In this document: one piece after another, positions 1 to 6,759 of the stretch
Layout: every line of letters begins with the position of its first letter
How positions within the stretch are numbered: position 1 is the first letter of the stretch
Assembly (NCBI GenBank): GCA_944389615.1
Contig: CALXNA010000001.1
Span: 1 to 64,000, forward strand
Length of the DNA: 64,000 nt
Reading direction: 5' to 3'
Origin: an uncultured Anaerobiospirillum sp.
GTDB taxonomy: Bacteria > Pseudomonadota > Gammaproteobacteria > Enterobacterales > Succinivibrionaceae
Program-made: the position numbers and the translations under genes
The notes under the pieces: model-generated
Told to the model about the DNA's origin: nothing
The model's database searches: none
The model's input: the letters and a program-made list of their open reading frames with translations, nothing else

Positions 1-1
1 G

Positions 2-1528
2 ATCTATGATTTCATCCCAGAGTGTCATGAATTCAAGGTGTTGGCTTCGCGCATCGTGCGTCAAGTGCTAAAAGGCCGTAAGCTGGTAGTGCTCATCGAT
101 GAGTGGGATGATCCACTCTCAAGCAATCTGCATGACAGGACAGCATTTAAGTCTATTGCCGAGCTTATGAGTACTTTATACTCGTGGCTGCGCGAAAGCA
201 CCTTCATCAAGTTCATGCTCGTCACAGGCATTGGGCGGTATCAAGATACGTCGTTTTTTACTGGTGAGTTCATCACTGATATCAGCTTGAAAAGCAAATT
301 CGCTGCGTTAGTCGGTTACACCGAAGAGGAGGTGAGGTCTTACTTTGCTCCTTACCTTGCCCGCAGCGCCGCCCTCTGGGGCCTGAGTGAAGATGCCATG
401 CTTGATAAGATCCGGAGCTACTATGATGGCTTCTGCTTCGATATGGAAGGGCAAGTCCATGTTTACAGTCCGTGGTCGATCAATAGCTTCTTTGCGCAAG
501 TGGCTGAGCAACCTGATAGCGTTCCTCGCCTGATGCCATTTTGGATGGATAATGCCAATGCTCCCAGCGCGCTGCGTACCTACCTCCAAGCTTACAAACC
601 TGATATCACCTTCATTGATCAGAGCAAGGCCGAGGGCGTTGAGCTTTCGTTGTATGATATCTTGTCTTCTTACAACTTTGACACTGTACCATTTGTGCTA
701 CTCTTGGTGCAGACCGGATACATGACGATCAAAGAGCTGTTGTCGAGGGACAAGGATGTTACCGATCTTATGTATCGGTGCAACTTCACCAACGCCGAGG
801 TTGAGAACATCTTCTCTAAGGTCATCTTAGCCTATGTTACAGGCCAAGAGAAGGCTTACTTTGACTCAGAGATCAAGATACAATCCAAGGCCTTAGCAGC
901 AGCCTTGAAGGCGCATGATATGGCGCGCACTGTGCAAACCATCAACTCGCTGCTGGTGCGTGTGCACTACGATCTCTGGCAAAGTCAATCGCGGGAACGG
1001 GAAGCGGTATATCGCGTGCTTATCGCTTTGTTCCTGCAAATCGAGCTAAGCTCGCTGTACGTGCGCCAAGAGGTGGCCAACAATGTCGGGCGCAGTGATA
1101 TTGAAGCGCTTGTTGGCGACGAACTCTTTGTGTTTGAGCTCAAGCTCATCCCTGCCAAGACAAAGAAGAGGTCTGCCCAGAGCGAAGACTCCGCAGAGGT
1201 CACCGCGGCTCAGACTGCAGAGGGCACCGAGAGCAAGCCTGTGAATGGATCCACGGCCCAGATGCCAGAGGTTGACCTTGATCCACCGAGCCTTGCTACC
1301 CAAACCCGCATTGCACGTAAAGCCTATGACCAACTCATTGGTAAGGCCTATGGGAGCGCCAGTATCACGCCTGTGGTTAAGCGTTGGTACGGTGTGGTCT
1401 TGGTGATCTCGGAGGTAACGCGCCAAATCTGCTACTGGCGCTACTTCACCACCAACCAAGATCTTGGCTGCGGGGCAGTCGAGCCCGAGAGTATTAACAA
1501 CCCTCCACAGTTCGACAGTGAGTCTTAG
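2..1528 (+). CDS. AAA-ATPase-like / PD-(D/E)XK nuclease family protein, 5' truncated by window edge
   Basis: The reading frame is open to the left edge, so the N-terminus with the expected Walker A region lies outside the window. Visible parts are a Walker B-like strand (LVVLIDEWDDP), a family block ending RYQDTSFFTGEF, the block SYYDGFCFD followed by YSPWSINSFF, and near the C-terminus GRSDIEALVGDELFVFELKL. The last has the D...ExK spacing of PD-(D/E)XK nucleases. These are the marks of the AAA-ATPase-like plus DUF1703-type nuclease family; its biological role is not established. A Ser/Ala/Glu-rich linker sits after the nuclease motif. The same family occurs at 54822-56687, as a pseudogene at 53865-54825 and in a degenerate form at 19727-21025. 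Confidence 0.85.
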   Translation: MYDFIPECHEFKVLASRIVRQVLKGRKLVVLIDEWDDPLSSNLHDRTAFKSIAELMSTLYSWLRESTFIKFMLVTGIGRYQDTSFFTGEFITDISLKSKFAALVGYTEEEVRSYFAPYLARSAALWGLSEDAMLDKIRSYYDGFCFDMEGQVHVYSPWSINSFFAQVAEQPDSVPRLMPFWMDNANAPSALRTYLQAYKPDITFIDQSKAEGVELSLYDILSSYNFDTVPFVLLLVQTGYMTIKELLSRDKDVTDLMYRCNFTNAEVENIFSKVILAYVTGQEKAYFDSEIKIQSKALAAALKAHDMARTVQTINSLLVRVHYDLWQSQSREREAVYRVLIALFLQIELSSLYVRQEVANNVGRSDIEALVGDELFVFELKLIPAKTKKRSAQSEDSAEVTAAQTAEGTESKPVNGSTAQMPEVDLDPPSLATQTRIARKAYDQLIGKAYGSASITPVVKRWYGVVLVISEVTRQICYWRYFTTNQDLGCGAVEPESINNPPQFDSES

Positions 1529-1684
1529 CCGCGAGGAGTAAGCCTGAAAACCGTTACACCCAAGCAAGCAGCCTTATGCCAAGGCCTTCGTGCAGCGGAT
1601 ACAGGGGGTGTCAAAGGTCGATTGGGGCCGCCCCATCCGGCGCGCCCCTGCGGTAACGCGCAGGCGCGCAATCAGGAGGCGTGC

Positions 1685-2911
1685 TTAGCTGAGCTCAGCT
1701 TCCAGCCCCAGTTTGCCAAAGTCGACCCGCTGGTAGCTACTACCTGCGCGCTTGCGCGTCGGCTGAGCCTTGGCCTCCGTCTTCGGTTGCGGTTTAAGTT
1801 CCGGTTGGGGCTTTTGCGTAGCTGCTTGCTCAGCTGCGATCAGGTCGGTGTTGCTAGTGGTGGCAAAGGCGGCGTCAAGCTCTTTTAGGTACTCAAGGTC
1901 AAAGCCGCCGGAGCTGGGCAGAGTTTGGCTAGGTTGGGCTTGCGTCAGTATAGCGCTAGTTTGCGGCGTTGCCGGGCTAGGCGCAGGGGAATCGGTGCTC
2001 GTAGGCTCTAGGGAAGCCGGTGGAGCCTTATGTGGGGCTGGGCTGGTAAAGCGCGGTAGGAGCTCAGCGTTGGGCGCGCCGGGGCGCGTCTGGTAGCCGC
2101 TTAAGCCTGCTGCCTGCATTTTGGCCTTGCTCACTTCGTCGGTGTAACCTGCGGCCACCATTTCGTATTGTGGGGAGCCACTGATCATGCCGCGTAAGGT
2201 CGGCACTTGTGCTGCCTCTTGAGTGGTGCCGCCGTGGTTGGAGCGTACTTTGGACTCGTTGTTGACGCCGCGCTTGGTCGCATGGGCGGGTAGCACCGCG
2301 TCTTGGGCGCGCGTCGACTTAATGGTGTTGGGTTGCAGATTGCTGGCGTTTTTAGCGGCGCGGCGGCGCTGCGAGACGCTGACGCGGGCAAAGGCGTCGG
2401 CCGAGCGCAGCTTCATCAGGCGTTGGATAAAGACGCGCTCCCAGCCGTATTGGTTATGCAAAGCGGTGCGCTCCAGCCAAAAGGTGATGAAGCTGGTGAG
2501 CTCGCTCTCTTGGTAGCTGCTGTCGACAAGGCCTGCAAGGAGCGCAGCATTGCGAAACGAGGGCCCGGGCTGCCAATTGGCGTACATACGAAACGGTGCG
2601 TGTGGCACTTCCAAGAGCTCTTGGGCAAAGAGCGGGAAGATGATGGGGGCGCCTTGCCAGTTGATGTTGGGCATGACGCGCGCAATCAAATGCTCTTGCT
2701 CAAGCTCGTCCAGCGCCCCTTCAATCTCGGCGAGCGTCGGGGTGCAGGGCATGACCGTGCTCTGCGATACCAAGTCCGCGGTCAAGGAGATGGGATCGAC
2801 ACTCAGCGCGCCTTGCTGGGCCTGCGGGCGCAGATAGAAGATGTACATGGTGCGCGCTAGGTGGCTGAGCAGGGGGCTTTTGAGCTGATTGAACTCGGCG
2901 CGATTGAGCAT
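1685..2911 (-). CDS. DnaT-like ssDNA-binding domain protein
   Basis: The central part (about residues 105-170) has the DnaT signature: a Met-x-x-x-Trp-x-Pro motif (RMYANWQPGPSF), then AALLAGL, an acidic Leu-Thr-x-Phe-Ile-x-Phe-Trp helix and a closing Gln-x-x-Trp-like stretch (NQYGWERVFIQRLMKLR). In E. coli this domain binds ssDNA and helps load the replicative helicase during primosome restart. The N-terminal 100 residues look like a folded dimerisation-type domain. The C-terminal 200 residues are low-complexity, rich in Pro, Ala, Ser and Gln, making the protein about twice the size of E. coli DnaT. The Shine-Dalgarno is weak. It could serve the primosome or be a phage-derived relative. Confidence 0.65.
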   Translation of the reverse strand: MLNRAEFNQLKSPLLSHLARTMYIFYLRPQAQQGALSVDPISLTADLVSQSTVMPCTPTLAEIEGALDELEQEHLIARVMPNINWQGAPIIFPLFAQELLEVPHAPFRMYANWQPGPSFRNAALLAGLVDSSYQESELTSFITFWLERTALHNQYGWERVFIQRLMKLRSADAFARVSVSQRRRAAKNASNLQPNTIKSTRAQDAVLPAHATKRGVNNESKVRSNHGGTTQEAAQVPTLRGMISGSPQYEMVAAGYTDEVSKAKMQAAGLSGYQTRPGAPNAELLPRFTSPAPHKAPPASLEPTSTDSPAPSPATPQTSAILTQAQPSQTLPSSGGFDLEYLKELDAAFATTSNTDLIAAEQAATQKPQPELKPQPKTEAKAQPTRKRAGSSYQRVDFGKLGLEAELS

Positions 2912-3074
2912 GGGGCGATCTCATAACAGCAGCGGGCCGCGCGACGGGCGGCCCGGATCAGGCACAGGACACGATGCCGCGCCCATCGGGCGCACGGCAC
3001 GCTCAGCGTGGCGGCACGTTTAGGGCACGGCGTGCAGTATGCGCAGGGCAGTATGCGCAGGGGCGCGGCAGGAA

Positions 3075-3108
3075 AGTGACGCTTAATGCGTAGTGACGCT
3101 TAGTGCGT
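3075..3108 (-). repeat. 17-bp direct repeat spanning a stop codon
   Basis: Two 17-bp copies, 3075-3091 and 3092-3108, differ at one base. The second covers the stop codon of the dehydrogenase gene and the first sits directly downstream of it, so a TAA-containing segment is reiterated after the gene. Confidence 0.7.
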
Positions 3109-4056
3109 GCGGGTGCCCGGGACGGGGGTGAGGACTTCCTTGCCTTGCAAGATGGCATCGAGGTTGGCGATCACCAAGTTGGCCATGGCTTGGCGCGTCT
3201 CCTTGGTGGCACTGCCAAGGTGCGGCAGCAAGCTGACGTTGGCGCGCTGCTGCAGGGCAGACGGCACGTTTGGCTCTTGCTCGAAGACGTCAAGGCCTGC
3301 TCCGGCGATGATGTTGTGGTCTAAGGCCCAGATCAAGTCGTCGGTGTTGACGATGGAGCCGCGGGCGATGTTGACCAAGTAGCCCTCGGAGCCTAAGGCG
3401 GTCAAAATCTCACGGTCGACACAGTGGAAGTTCTCGGCGCTGGCAGGCATGGCAAGGAGCAAAACGTCGCACCATGTGGCAAGCTCCTTGAGGCTTGAGC
3501 AGTAGTGGTAGCTGACGTCGCTTTGCTGGTGGCGCCCGAAGTAGCCAATCTCCATCTTGAAGGCAGCGGCGCGAGCGGCGATTTCCTTGCCGATGCGACC
3601 AAGGCCCGCAATACCGAGCTTCTTGCCGCCAATTGAGGTGGTCAAAGGCAGCGCTGGAGCATGGCCCCAGTCACCGCGCTCGATGTAGTCTTGGGCGGCC
3701 TTGGCTTGGCGCGTGCAATTGAGCAACAGCATCATGGCCGTATTGGCGACATCGTCGTTGAGCACATTCGGGGTGTGGGTGACAAAGACGTTGTGGGCGC
3801 AGGCGCTCGGGATGTCGATGCCATCGTAGCCGACGGAGAAGCAGACAATGGCGCGCAGCTGTGGACAAGATTCAAAGTCCGCGGCCTGAAACTTACTGCC
3901 GCCTGAGGCCACCACAATGTCGGTGCGGGCGCGGATGGCGGCGCGCTCTGACACGGACAGGGCGCTGTCCACAAAGTAATCACCGCGGGCTTTGAGCTGC
4001 GTCTCCAGCTCCGGCAGCATGTCGAACTTGCCCACCTTCAAAATCGTTAAGGCCAT
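3100..4056 (-). CDS. D-isomer-specific 2-hydroxyacid dehydrogenase (GhrB/hydroxypyruvate reductase type)
   Basis: A cytosolic NAD(P)H-dependent dehydrogenase of about 318 residues that reduces 2-keto acids such as hydroxypyruvate, glyoxylate or 2-ketogluconate. Visible are the Rossmann motif GIAGLGRIGKEIAARA, the substrate Arg in NIARGSIVNTDDL, the Glu in LDVFEQEPNVP and the catalytic His in LLPHLGSATKETR, all at normal spacing. The start was placed at 4056 because AGGAG lies just upstream; a longer frame to 4182 would run into the metal-operator promoter at 4174-4232. The substrate cannot be settled from sequence. It is divergent from the metal-transport genes. Confidence 0.88.
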   Translation of the reverse strand: MALTILKVGKFDMLPELETQLKARGDYFVDSALSVSERAAIRARTDIVVASGGSKFQAADFESCPQLRAIVCFSVGYDGIDIPSACAHNVFVTHTPNVLNDDVANTAMMLLLNCTRQAKAAQDYIERGDWGHAPALPLTTSIGGKKLGIAGLGRIGKEIAARAAAFKMEIGYFGRHQQSDVSYHYCSSLKELATWCDVLLLAMPASAENFHCVDREILTALGSEGYLVNIARGSIVNTDDLIWALDHNIIAGAGLDVFEQEPNVPSALQQRANVSLLPHLGSATKETRQAMANLVIANLDAILQGKEVLTPVPGTRTH

Positions 4057-4173
4057 AGCTCTCTCCTTCGATCCAAGAACTCCGTGCGCTATTGTAGCCG
4101 ACTTTGGCACAGGCGGCGCCGCTCCGGGGTTTGCTGGAATAGGGCCTAAAGTCACGTTTTTGCTCTTCTCATA

Positions 4174-4232
4174 CTTGAACAAGTGTTCAAGTGTTGGTTA
4201 TAATGCAGCTATACTTGAATGATTGTTCAAGT
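4174..4232 (+). promoter_or_regulatory. Promoter with two TGAA-N6-TTCA operators (ArsR/SmtB-type)
   Basis: Operator 1 at 4174-4191 is a perfect palindrome, CTTGAACA-AG-TGTTCAAG. Operator 2 at 4213-4232 is the same with one mismatch. Both contain TGAA-N6-TTCA, the core of SmtB/CzrA-family Zn or Cd repressor sites. Their centres are 40 bp apart, about four helical turns. A sigma-70 promoter fits between them: TTGAAC (4175-4180), 18-bp spacer, TATAAT (4199-4204). Its -35 is inside operator 1 and its start site falls at operator 2, so a bound repressor would block transcription of the HMA protein and ATPase. No ArsR gene is in the window. Confidence 0.75.
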
Positions 4233-4267
4233 ATTTGAAGATTGGTTCCACGCTGACGGAGTTTGCG

Positions 4268-4495
4268 ATGAAGGTTCGTTGCACCATTGAAGGTTTAGAT
4301 TGCCCCCACTGCGCGTTAGAGCTGTCCAAGAAGATTGCCGCGCACGATGACATTGCCGCCGCTGACATCAACTTTGCAATGAAGTCTTTGGTGATGGAAG
4401 TGGCCGAGGACGCCGATGAGGATGCGATCGTCGAGGTGGCCCAAGGTATCGCCGATGGCTTTGAGGATGGCATTACCATCGAGCTGCGCGATTAG
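4268..4495 (+). CDS. Small HMA-domain metallochaperone
   Basis: A 75-residue protein made of a single heavy-metal-associated domain with the metal-binding motif GLDCPHC near the N-terminus, and acidic residues in the second half (VAEDADEDA). It probably delivers Zn(II) or Cd(II) to the P1B-ATPase encoded 150 bp downstream, which lacks its own N-terminal HMA domain; together they look like a split version of ZntA. The start ATG at 4268 has GGAG six bases upstream; an earlier in-frame start would overlap the operators. Expression should follow the promoter at 4174-4232. Confidence 0.85.
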   Translation: MKVRCTIEGLDCPHCALELSKKIAAHDDIAAADINFAMKSLVMEVAEDADEDAIVEVAQGIADGFEDGITIELRD

Positions 4496-4647
4496 CGCAT
4501 AGCGCAGGCGCCGCGTCGGCTTGCTTAGGTTGGCGTCTGAGCCGCGGGTGAGCGGCGCCCTGTACGGAGAGTGGTCGGGCAGGTTTGGGACTTGAGTGTG
4601 GGTGGTAGTCAGGCGCTTTTAGGCGCCGACTCAACGAGGATTTAGTT

Positions 4648-6552
4648 ATGGGCATGTTAGCTTCTATGTCGTTGCAGCTAAAGCTGCGGCTGGGCACCGG
4701 CTTGGTGACCATGGTGCTGCTGCTAACCGGAGTTGTTACTAACTTTTGGCTGGCACTGGGGCTGACCTTGGTGGTCTACCTGTGGGTGTCGTATCCGGTG
4801 CTGATTGACGCATGGCGTTATCTCGTGATCCGCCATCGCATGAGTGAGCAGTTCTTGATGACGGTAGCCACCTTCGGTGCCTTGGGACTGCAGGACTTCC
4901 CTGAGGCTTTGGCGGTCATGGTGTTCTACCTCATCGGTGAGGCCTTTGAGGACTATGCCTCACAGCGTAGCCACAATGAGATTGCCTCGCTGGTCAAGCT
5001 CAAGCCGAGCAAGGTACGCCTGCTTCATGACGATGGCAGCGAGGAGCTGGTGGCGCCGCGTAAGGTCAAGATTGGGCAGCGCATCCGCGTGCTCGCCGGT
5101 GAAGCGGTGGCGCTGGACGGCTCCTTGCTGGGGGCTAGTGCCTCGGTGGATATGAGCGCTTTGACCGGCGAGAGTGAACCGGCGCTCTTTACCTGCGGCC
5201 AAGAAGTGCCGTCGGGCGTGATCAATATGGGGCAGGTCATCGAGCTCACCGTAACGCGCGATAACAAGAACAGCTCGATCACGCGCCTTATCAACCTGAT
5301 CGAAGATGCCGCGGCCAATAAGTCCAAGCCTGAGGCTCTCATTACCCGCTTTGCGGTCTATTACACCCCGATTGTGGTGGGCTGCGCCGTCTTATTGGCC
5401 TTGGTTGGCTTGCTGCCCAACGAAGACGCCGCCAATTGGCTCACCCGCGCCTTGGTCTTCTTGGTCGTCTCCTGCCCGTGTGCCTTGGTGCTGTCGGTGC
5501 CGCTCTCCTTCTTTGGCGGCTTAGGCGCGATGTCCAAGACTGGCGTTATGGTCAAAGGCTCGATCCATATCGAAGCCCTGTCTAAGCTCAAGGCCATTGC
5601 CTTGGATAAGACCGGTACCATCACTCAAGGCAAGTTCGCCGTCAGTGACATCAAATGCTTAGGCTCAGTCTCTGAGACCGAGCTCATGACCGCGCTCTAT
5701 GCCTTAGAGAGCTTGACCACGCACCCGATTGGCGTTGCTATCGTCAACTACGGTGAGGAACAGGGCCTGCCGCTTAAGGAAGCGACCGCCGTCCAAGAGA
5801 TTACCGGTTATGGCCTGCAAGGCGAGGTAGACGGCAAGACGGTGGCAGTGGGTAAGGCGCGCTTTATCACCGATAAGCTCGGCCTGACGCTACCGGAGCT
5901 GCCCTCGGACAAGGTCGGTACCGAGCTTTTTGTAGTTATTGACGGGGAGCTGGCCGGACGGGTCACGCTGTCAGATAGCGTCAAGGAATCGGCCTTACCG
6001 TTCTTTGATGCCATGCATGACCTCGGCATCAAGACCTATATGATCACCGGCGACAAAAAGGAAGTCGCAGCCAACATTGCTGCGCAATGCCATATCAGCG
6101 CCTTCTACGCCGAGCAACTGCCGGAGGATAAGCTCACCACCTTTAAGACGATCAAGGAGCAAAACGGTGTCACCGCCTATGTTGGCGATGGCATCAACGA
6201 CGCTCCAACCCTCGCCACGGCCGATGTCGGTATCGCCATGGGCCAATTTGGCAGTGCCGCCGCGGTCGAAGCGGCCGATGTGGTGGTCATGAACGATGAC
6301 CTAACCAAGATCCCTACCACGATCAAGCTCGCTCAGCAGACCTACCATCTGGCCTTACAGAACATGGTCTTGGTGATTGCGGTCAAGGCCCTGATCCTGC
6401 TCTTAGGTGCCCTAGGCTATGCCAACATTTGGCTGGCCATCTTGGGTGATGTCGGCCTGTGCGTGCTTGCGGTATTAAACGCGATGCGCCCATTGGGCTG
6501 GGTCAAGACCAATCAGGTGGCGCCGCGCGCGCCGAAGCTGGATGCGGCTTGA
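4648..6552 (+). CDS. zntA: Zn(II)/Cd(II)/Pb(II)-translocating P1B-type ATPase
   Basis: An inner-membrane metal exporter of 634 residues. Visible are the intramembrane metal motif SCPCALVLSVPL, the actuator TGES loop (ALTGESEPA), the phosphorylation site DKTGTITQGKF, the HP motif (THPIGVA) and the hinge GDGINDAPTLATADVGIAMG. The last helix has the conserved Asp (LAILGDVGLCVLAVLNAMR) typical of the Zn/Cd/Pb subgroup, which separates it from the copper enzyme downstream. Unlike E. coli ZntA there is no N-terminal metal-binding domain; that role appears split off into the gene at 4268-4495. It is co-transcribed with that gene and followed by a terminator at 6654-6681. Confidence 0.92.
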   Translation: MGMLASMSLQLKLRLGTGLVTMVLLLTGVVTNFWLALGLTLVVYLWVSYPVLIDAWRYLVIRHRMSEQFLMTVATFGALGLQDFPEALAVMVFYLIGEAFEDYASQRSHNEIASLVKLKPSKVRLLHDDGSEELVAPRKVKIGQRIRVLAGEAVALDGSLLGASASVDMSALTGESEPALFTCGQEVPSGVINMGQVIELTVTRDNKNSSITRLINLIEDAAANKSKPEALITRFAVYYTPIVVGCAVLLALVGLLPNEDAANWLTRALVFLVVSCPCALVLSVPLSFFGGLGAMSKTGVMVKGSIHIEALSKLKAIALDKTGTITQGKFAVSDIKCLGSVSETELMTALYALESLTTHPIGVAIVNYGEEQGLPLKEATAVQEITGYGLQGEVDGKTVAVGKARFITDKLGLTLPELPSDKVGTELFVVIDGELAGRVTLSDSVKESALPFFDAMHDLGIKTYMITGDKKEVAANIAAQCHISAFYAEQLPEDKLTTFKTIKEQNGVTAYVGDGINDAPTLATADVGIAMGQFGSAAAVEAADVVVMNDDLTKIPTTIKLAQQTYHLALQNMVLVIAVKALILLLGALGYANIWLAILGDVGLCVLAVLNAMRPLGWVKTNQVAPRAPKLDAA

Positions 6553-6591
6553 TGCTGCGTGATGCAGCTCGATTCAGCTCGCTGTAGTTAT

Positions 6592-6627
6592 GTTAGCTGT
6601 TGCTAACTTAAGTTAGCCTATGCTAAC
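6592..6627 (+). promoter_or_regulatory. Two tandem GTTAGC-N4-GCTAAC palindromes
   Basis: Perfect inverted repeats at 6592-6607 and 6612-6627 have identical arms and centres exactly 20 bp apart, two helical turns, which suggests two repressor dimers on one DNA face. They lie between zntA and copA. They do not match the CueR, CsoR or CopY sites I know. A half-like CTAAC recurs near 6645. They probably control the copper ATPase gene; the regulator is unknown. Confidence 0.55.
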
Positions 6628-6653
6628 ATTAGCCCCGACAGATCCTAACATAG

Positions 6654-6681
6654 AGCCAAGGTGCAGGTTGCCTTGGCTTTT
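6654..6681 (+). terminator. Rho-independent terminator after zntA, upstream of copA
   Basis: Perfect 8-bp stem AGCCAAGG / CCTTGGCT with a 9-base loop, followed by four T. It lies downstream of the palindromes and 80 bp before copA. If copA is transcribed from the palindrome region, this hairpin would be in its leader and could act as an attenuator. Confidence 0.7.
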
Positions 6682-6759
6682 CTATAGGCGCTGCTCTGGG
6701 GTAGGATAGGCAAGTTAGGATGGGCCGGTTAAGTGCGGTCGGTTGTGAGGAGGCGGAAC

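Noticed and set aside
1046..1567. Long minus-strand frame opposite the first nuclease gene
   Set aside because: It is the antisense shadow of a gene with clear motifs and shows no recognisable domain.
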